NCBI GenBank assembly: GCA_964019695.1
Contig: OZ026515.1
Span: forward strand, 74,453,144 to 74,517,143
DNA: 64,000 nt
Direction of reading: 5' to 3'
Source of the DNA: Loripinus fragilis
Taxonomy: Eukaryota; Mollusca; Bivalvia; Lucinida; Lucinidae
The translations under genes were made by a program, and so were the position numbers. This document shows positions 10,778-22,278 of this stretch, one piece after another (the first letter of the stretch is position 1; the number at the start of each line of letters is the position of its first letter). A model generated the notes under the pieces. The model saw only the letters and a list, made by a program, of their open reading frames with translations, searched no databases and was not told the DNA's origin.

Positions 10778-11698
10778 GGTCAGTCAAAAATAACTGAGAG
10801 TTGATTCATATCTCTTACGTAGGCTAACGTACACTAGTGAAATTTGGCACATGCATGCAATGAACTGTCCTGCGTCAGAAAATGCAATATACAAGACCAT
10901 GCAAAGGATAAATTGTTGTTGCTTAGCAACCGAAGAATGTGAAATAACGTCATGTGTTCACGCTGGAATATAGTGTTGCCATGGAAACACTATACAAAAA
11001 TTAAGTCACATCAACTTGTGCATTTGTTGCAAATACAGTAAGTGCGTGAATTTTGTGAAATGCAACAACTGAGATTGAGGCGTTGGAATTTTATTACATA
11101 AATAAGAGGAAAATTAACTAAATTGTCTGAAAATTTCACACATAAATATACCCCACCCAACAGTTACGGTTGATTTCAGATCAATATTACCAACTAAATA
11201 TCATATCATATGACCATGTCACTGTATTTTGTAATTGGTTTTGACATCTGAATGCATCTCTTGAATATTCCAAGGAATAAACGGTTGCCATAGCAACAAA
11301 ATCTGATCTTTTATTTAAAATTGGAATTTCCATCGATTTTGGTTGCTAGGCAACGAACATTGCATTTATTGTATTTACTATTTATTACACTTCTTCAAAA
11401 CATTGCTAGCACATTTTTTGATACAATTAGAGAGATAAAAGGTCCGTTATTTTACTGTTTTAGATTTGAAAGGATTTTAAATTCAGGGCTGCTTAGTCAG
11501 AAGTGTCGTCGGCGCGAACGCATGTCGCTGAGAGACGGTCTTCGGTTGCCTAGCAACAGCGCATTGAAGATGATAAGACGTCGAATTCTATATGTAATGA
11601 AGCACGAAGTTTCATTCTATATGTGTATAAAGTTTCAGCCAAAACTGCCTGACCCAGTAAAAAGATATTAACCAACTCTCAGTTATTTTTGACTGACC
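10778..11698. mobile_element. 921-bp inverted-repeat DNA element inserted into the RT pseudogene
   Basis: Perfect 26-bp terminal inverted repeats begin GGTCAGTCAAAAATAACTG at 10778-10803 and end CAGTTATTTTTGACTGACC at 11673-11698. Weaker pairing continues for another ~12 bases (ATATCT/AGATAT). No transposase is recognisable, and the longest open frame (about 116 codons near 11321) resembles nothing I know. The flanking reverse transcriptase reads on either side, so the element's edges are defined independently. A target duplication is not clean: TTTACGAG versus TTTGTAGT is the only candidate. Five RFX-site-like palindromes lie inside. Confidence 0.8.
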
Positions 11699-12590
11699 CT
11701 CGTAAATCACCATAAAATAATGGCTCTGATATGCCTTGTTGCAGAAGAGTTTTTAACCCAATGTTGTATTTAACAATTAACTCTGAGTGTCTGTGGTAGA
11801 ATTTAGAAAATGCTTTTCGAATTTTATGATATCTATAACCTTGTTTTAATAACTTCGCAGTTAAAAATAAGTATCTGTTGTTGAAGTCATCAACATTAAG
11901 ACACACTCTAGCAAAACTAATAAGCTGAGACATATATACACCATAGGAAGGAGAGCGAGGAACATCTCCATCAAGAAATGGGAAATGTACTATTTCAAAA
12001 TTAAAATGATCCCGTTAATCATAAATTTTAAAAGAAACTATGCCATTTGTTATTGACAAGTTCAAGTCCAAAAACGGAGCTTCAGTATCAGAAGAATTCG
12101 CCTTATCTAACTGAAGTTCAGTGGGGTATATCTGACCTACCATTTGTTCAAAATAAGGATTATCAATATTAAGTAAGTCATCTAAATATCTGGAGGTAGA
12201 GTTAAAAGCTTCAATAATATCAGATTGATTTTTGTCTGACAGAGACAACATAAAGTCTCTCTCATAACAAAACAAGAACAAAACAACAACAAGAGGAGCA
12301 CAATTAGTACCCATTGGAATACCTACAATTTGTCTATATAATTTCGAGCCAATTCTTATAAATATATTGTCCAAAAGATAATGGAGCGCATCACACTTTT
12401 TCTGACATGACCACAATTTATATCGTATTGGTTGTTCAGAAGTAAAGAAGGCATTCTTATCATTACAAGCCAAATAAAGTGAGCCCTCTCTGTTAAATGT
12501 TTGTTCAATTAATTCTGTTAGTTTTTCTTTGGTTAGATTATGCGGCAATGTAGTATAGAGAGTAGAGAAATGAAAAAAGTCAATAAGCAA
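11699..12590 (-). pseudogene. Penelope-like retroelement reverse transcriptase (broken)
   Basis: The minus-strand frame from 12590 holds the reverse transcriptase core: HFSTLYTTLPH (motif A region), GIPMGTNCAPL (about 12294-12327, the B/2 motif), SRYLDDLLNI (catalytic YLDD, about 12165-12195) and SSDTEAPFLDLNLSI. It acts by copying RNA to DNA at a nicked target. One in-frame stop at 12015-12017 (KIYD then TAA) interrupts the frame, which then continues unshifted through DGDVPRSPSYGVY and QGYRYHKIRKAFSKFYHR to 11699. There a DNA element splits it, and the C-terminus is at 10559-10777. There is no ATG at the left edge and the N-terminus is missing. Penelope-like is the best fit; another YLDD-type non-LTR lineage is possible. 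Confidence 0.65.
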
Positions 12591-13336
12591 TGCTTATTAG
12601 ATACCCCCCACACAGTAAGGGTCAGTAGAATCTGTGCAAATGATCTTAAAGCTTGCAATCTGGAACATTTGTTAGGATCAAATACACAAAATTATTCACA
12701 CCTGAAAGCTCTATATGTCAAAGCTTATACAGGAAAAATAGTCTAAGTTCTCATAATTGTCATTTATCAAAAATTATTCTTTCCCAAACCAAACTCCTTC
12801 ATGCATATGTTCAATGTGTCTATATTGAATAGGCAATGTATCAAATTGCTCCATCAAGAGCTGTGGTGGGAGTTGATCGGCCCATGAAGGCACCATCTAT
12901 GCATATACGAAAGCCTTATTAGGGGAAAATTGTCTAAGTTCCCACAGCTGTCATTTTGTCAAAAATTATTTTTCTAAACCAAACTCCTTCATGCATATGT
13001 TCAATGTGTTTACATTGTATAGGCAAAGTATCAAATTGTTTTATCAAAAGCTGTGGTGGGAATTGATCGGCCCATGAGGGCACCATCTAAGCATATACAA
13101 AGGCCTTATTAGGGAAAAATTGTCTAAGTTCTCACAGCTGTCATTTTGTCAAAAATTATTTTTCTAATCCAAACTCCTTCATGCATATGTTCAATGTGTT
13201 TACATTGTATAGGCAAAGTATCAAATTGTTTTATCAAAAGCTGTGGTAGGAATTGATCGGCCCATGAGGGCACCATCAAAGCATATACAAAGGCCTTATT
13301 AGGGGAAAATTGTCTAAGTTCTCACTGCTGTCATTT

Positions 13337-13717
13337 CAGGGTTTTTTTCACCATTTTGGGACAATGACCCATACCCCTGGGATTGGGAATTTTAGCCCGT
13401 AAATGCAAAAAATTGGGAATTTTTTAGTGCTTTTAGCTGTATTGTCAAATTATAAAATACATCATATATTCATCTGAATTAGCTGTAGTGTTGAATTATA
13501 ATCACCATTACATGATGTATCCATATGAGACTGTGCAATTTTGAATATTTGACAGTTTTAAGCCAACTTTTACCATGATAAAAATGATGATTTTTCTTCA
13601 TTTTTTTTCCGATTTGAAATTGGGAATTTTCATCCAAAAATTGGGAAAAACAGATACTTTTTGGCATTGGGAATATAACCCAATAACGGCTATAAAATTG
13701 GCCCAAAATAAGCCCTG
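13337..13717. mobile_element. CAGGG/CCCTG MITE inside the satellite, copy 1
   Basis: It begins CAGGGTTTTTTTCACC and ends AAGCCCTG. Direct repeats CATTT flank it (13332-13336 and 13718-13722), and removing the insert restores the satellite word CTGTCATTTTGTC. Internal words AATTGGGAATTTT are shared with the arms of the giant inverted repeat at 19949-22278. It is a non-autonomous DNA element; hAT-like ends are an inference. Confidence 0.8.
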
Positions 13718-14103
13718 CATTTTGTCAAAAATTATTTTTTCTGAACCAAACTCCTTTATGCATATGTTCAATGTGTCTATATTGAATAGGCAATGTATCA
13801 AATTGCTCCATCAAGAGCTGTGGTAGGAGTTGATGGGCCCATGAAGGCACCATCTATGCATATACGAAAGCCTTATTAGGGGAAAATTGTCTAAGTTCCC
13901 ACAGCTGTCATTTTGTCAAAAATTATTTTTCTAATCCAAACTCCTTCATGCATATGTTCAATGTGTTTACATTGTATAGGCAAAGTATCAAATTGTTTTA
14001 TCAAAAGCTGTGGTAGGAATTGATCGGCCCATGAGGGCACCATCTAAGCATATACAAAGGCCTTATTAGGGGAAAATTGTCTAAGTTCTCACTGCTGTCA
14101 TTT

Positions 14104-14484
14104 CAGGGTTTTTTTCACCATTTTGGGACAATGACCCATACCCCTGGGATTGGGAATTTTAGCCCGTAAATGCAAAAAATTGGGAATTTTTTAGTGCTTT
14201 TAGCTGTATTGTCAAATTATAAAATACATCATATATTCATCTGAATTAGCTGTAGTGTTGAATTATAATCACCATTACATGATGTATCCATATGAGACTG
14301 TGCAATTTTGAATATTTGACAGTTTTAAGCCAACTTTTACCATGATAAAAATGATGATTTTTCTTCATTTTTTTTCCGATTTGAAATTGGGAATTTTCAT
14401 CCAAAAATTGGGAAAAACAGATACTTTTTGGCATTGGGAATATAACCCAATAACGGCTATAAAATTGGCCCAAAATAAGCCCTG
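14104..14484. mobile_element. CAGGG/CCCTG MITE inside the satellite, copy 2
   Basis: Same sequence as 13337-13717, displaced by 767 bases together with its CATTT flanks. It arose by satellite expansion, not by a second insertion. Confidence 0.8.
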
Positions 14485-15039
14485 CATTTTGTCAAAAATT
14501 ATTTTTTCTGAACCAAACTCCTTTATGCATATGTTCAATGTGTCTATATTGAATAGGCAATGTATCAAATTGCTCCATCAAGAGCTGTGGTAGGAGTTGA
14601 TGGGCCCATGAAGGCACCATCTATGCATATACGAAAGCCTTATTAGGGGAAAATTGTCTAAGTTCCCACAGCTGTCATTTTGTCAAAAATTATTTTTCTA
14701 AACCAAAGTCCTTCATGCATATGTTCAATGTGTTTACATTGTATAGGCAATGTATCAAATTGTTTTATCAAAAGCTGTGGTAGGAATTGATCGGCCCATG
14801 AGGGCACCATCTAAGCATATACAAAAGCCTTATTAGGGGAAAATTGTCTAAGTTCCCACAGCTGTCATTTTGTCAAAAATTATTTTTCTAAACCAAACTC
14901 CTTCATGCATATGTTCAATGTGTTTACATTGTATAGGCAAAGTATCAAATTGTTTGATCCAATGCTGTGGTAGGAGTCGATTGGCCTGTGTATGGCCTAT
15001 AATAGCATAAGCATAAAACACTATACAAAAAAGCCATTT

Positions 15040-15270
15040 AGAACTACAAAGGGAAATAACTCTAATAGAATTGGCCCCTAGCCCTTACTTTTTTATTTAA
15101 AGTATTTGTCTTGCATATATGAACATGTTTGCAAGGTTTGATAAAAATCCAGCAATGACTCTTCAAGATATTAAGGAAACAAAGTGTTACAGACGGACGC
15201 ACAAAGGACGGATGGACAACGTGAAAACAGTATACCCACCACAGACAAAGTTTGCGAGGGGTATAAATCA
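15040..15270 (+). repeat. Short repeat ending in the GGAC/hairpin module
   Basis: It holds AAAGGGAAATAACTC (15048-15062), TTTGCAAGGTTTGATAAAAATCCAG and a degenerate GGAC tract (15191-15215). The end is a hairpin with arms TATACCC/GGGGTATA at 15231-15265, then AAAT. Only one copy is seen here. Confidence 0.55.
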
Positions 15271-15407
15271 TATGTAGACAGACCAGATGCTAGAAAACCC
15301 CTAGACTTCAATTTATTAAGAATTTCACCTGAATTTTTGATAGACCAAAATAAATTTTTACCATTTCTTTCATAAACTGTTGTGCAATATTTAACGACAT
15401 GGTTTTT

Positions 15408-15650
15408 AATCGCAGTGAGGCAAGTTCCATGGGATATAACTCAAAAAGTATAAAAGGCAGAGTTACCATTCTTGCACTCTGCACGTCATCTCATGCTGTT
15501 TGATATTTGTATAAAGTTTGGTGAATAGAGCTTAAGTGGTTTTCAAGTTATAGAGCGGACACGATTTGTGACAGACAGACAGACAGACGGACGGACGGAC
15601 GCCCGGGGAAAAACAATATGTCTCCCCACCCTGAAGGGGGGAGACATAAA
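15408..15650 (+). repeat. Dispersed repeat family F with intact 3' module
   Basis: GTTCCATGGGATATAACTC, TTCTTGCACTCTGCACG, GCTTAAGTGGTTTTCAAG and TTATAGAGCGGACACG lead into an (ACAG)/(ACGG) tract (15571-15601). A strong hairpin with arms TATGTCTCCCC/GGGGAGACATA (15617-15648) follows, then a run of A's. Confidence 0.75.
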
Positions 15651-16770
15651 AAGGGCTATTAAAATCATTTTAGACTATGAGTATACAGATATTGCAAGCA
15701 GTATGAATGAACTAAAAATTCTAAATATTTTTGAAGTAATTTTTCTTGGAAAAGCAAAATTCATGTATAAAATTTCAAAATTTATCACCCCATCTTATAT
15801 TAATGAAGAATACAAGAGGTGTTTCATGTTTATTTGAACAAATTTGAAAATGCCGTTACTCATTTATTTCTCGTTATATCAGGTAATAATTGATATCCAT
15901 GAGTTAGTCTGATCTCCAGGAATACGCAGTCATCAAGAAAATAGTTCTTAATTTTTATTTTCTGGTTTGAAACAGTCTCTGAAGATGAGTAGTCAAATTT
16001 TAAGCTTTTAAAAATGCTGTCTGAAACGAAATGTACTAAATCTGTCTCGAACGATTTCTCTAAAAGATATGAAGATTTTCTCTTGGAATCTTTTATATAT
16101 TGAACATAGATAATTTAAGTATGTTCTTTTAGAAAATAAAGCATTCCAGTTGGATATTTACTTTTTGTAAGCGACATGAACATCAAATTTTAGGGTTTAC
16201 AGTTTCCATAGCAACACTAAATTGTATGCAAAATACTCAAATGCAATAGTTGGTGATCAGTTTTATTGGATACTTAAAATATCTAAGAAATTGAGTGGGC
16301 TGCGTTTTGAGAATTTGCTTTTCAAACTTCTTCCAAAACTTCTTCCAAGACACATTTTATACATGAGATACCCATTTGGGCACTTGCACGGAAGAATTTA
16401 TTAAGCCCAGTTTCCACACATAAGCTGTTTTTCATTTTAATAATAGACTGAGTGTACCTCTAAACTTAAAAGAAAATTTCACAATTAAATACGTATTTTT
16501 TTAGAAGATACACCCGTTTTAGCTCTTAAAATCAGTTAAAAGGGAGTGGGAATGTGTTTAGGGCTACCATGTTATGGCTATGCTTTAAATTGCCATCTTG
16601 TCTATTTGGCAATACCAGGGACATGTCAGTTATGCATGAAAAAGCAAAATGTGTTTGTTTTATTTATATGCAACCGCAAAAATTGAAATTCAAATCTGTT
16701 CAAATAAACATGAAACAGGTCTCGTATCTTCTATCACTCAGATCAGTAAATACATCAAATTTCAATGTGT
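15651..16770. other. No feature recognised
   Basis: The stretch is AT-rich with only short chance frames and no conserved motif. A single GTTTCCATAGCAAC at 16202-16215 matches the RFX X-box consensus but stands alone. Confidence 0.4.
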
Positions 16771-17645
16771 CACCCTCTGTGAAATAATATTGAATTTGGA
16801 ATAGTGGTTCAAGAGGAAATGCAGTTTAAAGACATTTCTTATCTAGAGCTCAGGCAGCCCCTTTGTTCATCGGAGCAGAACCATTAGTGCAATTTTTAAC
16901 AAGGGCTTTGTGAGGAACAATATTCTGTGAAATTATTTTGAATTTGGACTAGTGGTTAAGTAGGAGATTTTGTTTTAAGATATTTCTTATCTAGAGCTCT
17001 GACAGCCAAAGGGGCTGCACAGTGGAGCAGAACCATTTGTGCACTTTTGGTACAGTGCATCATGAGGAAAAATTGTGTGAAATTATTTTCAATTTGGACC
17101 TGCGGTTCAGCAGGAGACATTTAAAGACATTTCTTATCTAAAGCTCTTGCGGCACCTTTGTTTGGGGAGCGGAACCATTTGTGTATATTTGGTAGAGTGC
17201 ATCATGAGGAACAATTCTGTGTAATTGTTTTGAATTTAGACCAGTGATTCAGGAGATGTAGTTTAAAGACATTTCTCATCTAGAGCTCTGGTGGCCCCTT
17301 TGTTCATGGGAGCAGAACCATTTGTGCAAATTTGGTAGAGTGCATCATGAGGAACAATTCTGTGAAATTATTTTGAATTTTGACCAGTGGTTCAGGAGCA
17401 GAATGATGTTTAATAGATTTCTTATCTAGAGCTCTAGCGGCCCTCCTTTTTCGGTGGAGTGGAACCATTTATGCCATTTTCAGAAGAGGGTATCATGGGG
17501 AACATTGATGTGAAGTTATTTTAAATTTGGATCAGTGGTTCAGGAGATATAGTTTAAAGAGCAAGTTTACGCATGACGGACAAAGACCGATCACAGTAGC
17601 TCACATGGAGCCTTCGGCTCACCTCTGCTCAGGTGAGCTAAAAAA
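16771..17645 (+). repeat. Dispersed repeat family B with 3' end
   Basis: About six tandem ~140-base units (GAACCATTTGTGCAA, GCATCATGAGGAACAATTCTG, GACATTTCTTATCTAGAGCTC) end with GACGGACAAAGACCGATCACAG. The terminal hairpin at 17598-17639 is closed by AGCTCAC/GGTGAGCT and contains GAGCCTTCGGCTC. An 11-A run follows. This is the same 3' hairpin sequence that ends family A. Confidence 0.8.
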
Positions 17646-18690
17646 AAAAAGACAAATTAACTTTATATGGGTTCAGTGCACAATTAATCTGTCCTATTCA
17701 ACTCCATGTAAAAAGGCAGTTTTCCAGGACATTGGTTGGATTTATTTCTGCCTGTGAGTGACAAGATCTGTCATTCACCTTTCAAAAAAGTAAAGACAAC
17801 CTACCTTGATAATCTTGTTTTCTGGCCAGTCTCCCCTCAAAAAATTCAAGCCTAAATCCGACTGGCGTCATACTTCACCATGGGAGTTGCCTGGGGAGTC
17901 TGTGACAAAATAGTCTCCACAAAGATGCATTTTTTTGCATCAGCATGACAAACATACACCAATGTTTACTCATAGGCACATTTAAAGTCAAATAGAACAC
18001 TTGTTTACCCTATAAACAACACAGAAACAGCAAGTGCTAAATTTCAAAAGGTACTATTTTCCTGGGCTACCAAACTTGTGGATTATGGATATCATGGTTG
18101 GCTCAGGCCTACTTACTTTACAGGATCTTGTAATTCTTCAATGACATAGTTGAGGTAATTCCTGGAATTATATTAAGAGAAAAATTCAATGCTTTAACAA
18201 GGTACCATATTCCTCCTAATAAGTGCACAGTGTCAGTGCATAACTTTTCACAATCTTAAAGGAAAAAGCAGCAAATGAAAAAACGCGTACTGTATTTGTT
18301 CAAGATGTGTCACACAAAATAAATTTGGTGAGAATAAGAAAATGGAGACGATTGAATAGGATAATATACCAACGTAGCGATTTTTTGTTTGCTTGAGAGC
18401 GCCACCATAGTTTTTGGCTTGGTTCCCATTTTTGCAAGCGCTATACCTGGAGTGGGGGAGTCAGTATCCCAGTAATTTAACAGAAATTTCCGTAGAAAGC
18501 ATCATGAGGAACAATTCTGTGAAATTATTTTTGAATTTCCCAGAGGTTCAGGAGGATATAAAAATAGCCATCAGAGGAGATGGCAAATCCCCCGACCAAA
18601 AAGTAATTGATATGCAGTTACAAGCAGCCAACCTAGTATATATATTTGATGTGATAATACTGAGTGTCACTGCGAACAAAAGTGGAAGGC
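17646..18690. other. No gene recognised; one segment repeated at 29.4 kb
   Basis: The stretch 17725-17795 (GACATTGGTTGGATTT, GATCTGTCATTCACCTTTC) is repeated at 29385-29447, where a family A copy is inserted. Family B words (GCATCATGAGGAACAATTC) appear near 18500. No coding motif. Confidence 0.4.
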
Positions 18691-19630
18691 TGACTGTAGA
18701 GACTTCATTTTTACCTTTAAATTCACAAGCTTCCTCCTATAAAGTTCATTCAAGGGAGATAACTTATAAGTCCAGCAAGGGAGAACAACAATTCTTGAAT
18801 GCAAGACACCCCCTTGACCTATTATACATATATACCATATATTATCAAAATATCTCAAAGGATATTAAAGTTATTGAGCGCACAAGCTTCCCCCTATAAA
18901 GTTCATTCAAGGGAGATAACTCAAAAAACATTAAAGGAGAGCAACCATTCTTGCACGCAACACACCGTCTTCACCTGATATACATGCATGCCAAATATTA
19001 TCAAAATATCTCAAAGGGTATTAAAGTTATAAAGTGCACATGCTTCCCCCTATAAAATTTAAATTTCACTCAAGGGAGATAGCTCAAAAGTCCATTAAAG
19101 AAGAGTAACCATTCTTGCACGCGACACACCGTCTTGACCCGATATACATGCCTACCAAATATTATCAAAATATCTCCAAGGGTATGAAAGTTATTGAGCG
19201 CACAAGCTTCCCCTTATAAAGTTCATTCAAGAGAGATAACTCAAAAGGCCAGCAAGGGAGAGCAACCATTCTTGCACGCGACACACCGTCTTGACCCGAT
19301 ATACATGCCTACCAAATATTATCAAAATATCTCAAAGGGTATAAAAGTTATTGAGCGCACAAGCTTCCCCTTATAAAGTTCATTCAAGAGAGATAACTCA
19401 AAAGGCCAGCAAGGGAGAGCAACCATTCTTGCACGCGACACACCGTCTTGACCCGATATACATGCCTACCAAATATTATCAAAATATCTCAAAGGGTATA
19501 AAAGTTATTGAGCGCACAAGCTTTTGTCTACGGACGGACAGACGGACGGACAGACGGACAGACGGACAGACGGACGGACGCCAGGCTGATCGCTATATCC
19601 CCCGATCCTTTTCGGGTCGGGGGATAAAAA
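18690..19630 (+). repeat. 157-bp tandem repeat with GGAC tract and hairpin end (family F relative)
   Basis: Five or six units contain TTCATTCAAGGGAGATAACTC, GCAACCATTCTTGCACGCG, CACCGTCTTGACCCGATATA and TTATTGAGCGCACAAGC. The last two units look identical over the unit. The array runs into a long (GGACAGAC)n tract (19532-19581) and a hairpin with arms TATCCCCCGA/TCGGGGGATA (19596-19626), then A's. Confidence 0.85.
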
Positions 19631-19948
19631 TCAACAAGATTTCTTATCTAGAGATCTGCCAGCCCCTTCGTTCTGTGGAGTGGAATCATTTGTGCAATTT
19701 TGGTAGAAGGCATCATGAGGAACAATTCTGTGAAATTATTTTGAATTTTGACCAGTGGTTCAGGAGGAAATGCAGTTTAAATATATTTTTTATCTAGAGC
19801 GCTGGCAGCCCTTTTTGTTTATTGGAGCAAAACCATTTATGCAATTTTGGTAGAAAGCATTATGAGAATCAATTCTGTGAAATTAATTTCGAATTTGGGC
19901 CAGTGGTTCAGGAGACAATGTCATTTAATAGATTTCTTGTCTGAAGCT
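19631..19948 (+). repeat. Family B fragment
   Basis: Two further ~140-base family B units (GATTTCTTATCTAGAG, GAATCATTTGTGCAATTTTGG) lie directly after the hairpin of the 157-bp array and lead into the giant inverted repeat. Confidence 0.65.
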
Positions 19949-20531
19949 CTAGCGGCCCTCCTGTTCAGTGGAGCAGAACCATTTACGAAATTTTGAAAAA
20001 GGGCATCATAGGAAACATTCATGTGAAATAATCTTAAATTTAGACCAGTTGTTCAGGAGATGTAGTTTTAAAAAAAGTTTAGGGACCACACAGACAATGG
20101 ACGCACCACAGACAAAGACCGATCACAATAGCTACCCTTGAGCCTTTGGCTAAGGTTAGCTAAAAATATACAAGATTTTGCAACTTCATATCACAGATAC
20201 ATGTACAACATTTTGCCAATTTAAGACAAGTTGCAACATAAATAACTAAAAAGGTAAGCAAAGGTAATTCTGTTCCTTATCCACATAACTTGTGTGGACA
20301 GTTCCATTTATAGGGACAAAATCTCCTAGCAAACAACATCCACCAGGGCCCTTGTTCACCCGATTTTGGGTTAGGAATTTGGCCCCATTCCCAATGCCAA
20401 AAATTATGTGTTTTTTTCCTAATTCCAGGCAAAAAAATTCCCAATTTGACCAACAACAAAAAAAAAATATGAGGGGCATTTGGAAAGTTCATAGCATGGC
20501 ATCATAACTCTACAATATAATGATAAAATGC
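19949..20531. repeat. Left arm of giant inverted repeat
   Basis: This arm pairs with 21673-22278. It contains the end of a family B unit, the family B terminal hairpin (about 20130-20161), a variable region with TTGCAACATAAATAAC, and a CAGGGCCCTTGTTCACCCG segment with the AATTCCCAA words of the CAGGG/CCCTG elements. The arms are diverged at scattered sites but collinear for nearly 600 bases. Confidence 0.85.
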
Positions 20532-21672
20532 TATCAAATAATACATTTTTGGAAACCAGAATTCAAAGGCTACTTGATGGTTTAATTTCTGTCTAAAATG
20601 GACTCGGTGTGCACGTGCAGCGCATGCTCAAAATGAGTACGGTTTATACACTGGCTGAAATTTTAAGCAAAATATTTGTAAAAAAAACGAAGGAAAATTG
20701 GGGACCTCATTTACGATCATGGTTTGACAAACAAACGATTTGGTGCCAACTTAATTTGTATTAAAATATATAATGCAATCTCTGCTTGCACGACTGACAT
20801 CATTACATTCAGAAAATGTTGACTAATAGAGAAATGCTTAACTTTCAAAAATGGGTCTTTTTTTTATTTTTCTTTATACTTTTACTATAAATTGTGTCAC
20901 TACAGGAACAAGAAAAATGCCTATTGAGCATATGTTTTGCCTTATTTGTAACGAACAATGCATAAAACTCATTTTGTCGCACAAAAAGTGTAGCTTGTTA
21001 AGTTCTGTATTCAACTCACATTTTGTCGATGGCACAAGAACTTCTCATGGTATCGCGTTAACCATCACAAAATTGATTGATTTCTTAGTACTCTCAAGGT
21101 ATTTTTACTTTTTGTTTGCCACCGTTATCAATTGAAATGAACCAGAACATCAACTTATAGCTAAACTTACTCTGCCCCATGGGAAGATAATAAGAGTTAT
21201 CTTCCCTTTGTTCTGGTTTACAAAAATTCTTTTGGTTTCATAACAAAGAGCATAAAGTGTGCTTGACAAAAATACCGACGCACATCATTTTTAAACTACT
21301 GTCGTTTATTTATTTTCAAAATATGTGCATTGTGACATGCAATTTATTGTCAAAAAAAATAGCGCATTGCGTTGCTTTCTAGACGGTTTCAGTATTGCTG
21401 TTCCGGCGGTATTTAGTTATTAGAAACATCCAACTCGGTCATCAATTGTATAATAACTGAACCAGATTGTGGCCTAACAAATGGTACAAAAATATCTTAT
21501 TTCATGAACTATTGCTAATGTTTAGCACACTTTTCAAAAGGTAAAATGTTATATCCTTATGAAATATATGTCATAACATACAGATGAAAGATAGTTCTTT
21601 AAAATGATATCAAACACGATAGGGTTTGTAAATAGGTTACAAAAATAATAACATATTTGTGGGATTTTGTGA
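20532..21672. other. Spacer of giant inverted repeat
   Basis: About 1.14 kb with no recognised gene. A frame of 94 codons at 20851-21135 has no familiar motif. A perfect 10-bp-arm hairpin GGGAAGATAA/TTATCTTCCC lies at 21181-21206. Confidence 0.5.
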
Positions 21673-22278
21673 AGCATTTTATCAACACATTGTGGAGTTA
21701 TGATGCCATGCTAAGAACTTTCCAAATGCCCCTCATATTTTTTTTTTGTTGTTGGTCAAATTGGGAATTTTTTGTCTGGAATTGGGAAAAAAACATACTT
21801 TTTGGCATTGGGAATGGGGCCTAATTTCTAACCCAAAATCGGGTGAACAAGGGCCCTGGTGGATGTTGTTTGCTAGGAGATTTTGTCCCTATAAATGGAA
21901 CTGTCCACACAAGATATGTGGATAAGGAACATAATTATGTTTGCTTACCTTTGCTTACCTTTGCTTACCTTTTTCAGTTTAATAGTTTATTATGTTGCAA
22001 CTTGTCTTAAATTGGCAAAATGTTGTACATGTATCTGTGATATGAGTTTGCAAAATCTTGTATATTTTTAGCTCACCTGAGCCAAAGGCTCAAGGTGAGC
22101 TATTGTTATCGGTCTTTGTCTGTGGTGCGTCCATTGTCAGTGGTCCATAAACTTTTTTTAAAACTACATCTCCTGAACCACTGGTCTAAATTTAAGATTA
22201 TTTCACATGAATGTTTCCCATGATACCCTTGTTCAAAATTCATAAATGGTTCTGCTCCACTGAACAGGAGGGCCGCCA
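21673..22278. repeat. Right arm of giant inverted repeat
   Basis: Inverted copy of 19949-20531. It has an extra short tandem TTTGCTTACC (three copies at about 21941-21969) not found in the left arm. It ends at GGAGGGCCGCC, after which family C sequence starts abruptly. Confidence 0.85.

Larger units (their letters stand above)
12650..15000. repeat. 190-bp satellite array with 767-bp higher-order repeat
   Basis: A unit of about 190 bases contains CCTTATTAGGGGAAAATTGTC, GTCAAAAATTATTTTTC, CTCCTTCATGCATATGTTCA and AGCTGTGGTAGGAATTGATC. Landmarks recur at 12914, 13104 and 13294, and on to 14830. A 381-bp element sits in one unit and appears again exactly 767 bases later, so two units plus the insert were duplicated together. 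The two 767-bp copies are identical over every stretch I compared, which points to recent amplification or gene conversion. No coding function; the two identical short frames inside are by-products. Confidence 0.85.

Noticed and set aside
13479..14593. Two identical sets of short open frames 767 bases apart, as possible duplicated genes
   Set aside because: They fall inside the CAGGG/CCCTG element and satellite units, and both strands are open at once. Identity comes from array duplication, not coding constraint.
12650..15000. Regular repeats that could be read as a CRISPR-like array
   Set aside because: Units are ~190 bp with no short conserved repeat and unique spacer pattern, in clearly eukaryotic transposon-rich DNA. 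It is a satellite.
18414..18899. A 161-codon frame as a host gene
   Set aside because: Its second half is the 157-bp tandem repeat and its first half contains family B words. No domain is recognisable.
20851..21135. A 94-codon frame in the spacer of the giant inverted repeat
   Set aside because: No motif, no codon bias visible, Phe/Thr-rich composition expected from AT-rich DNA.
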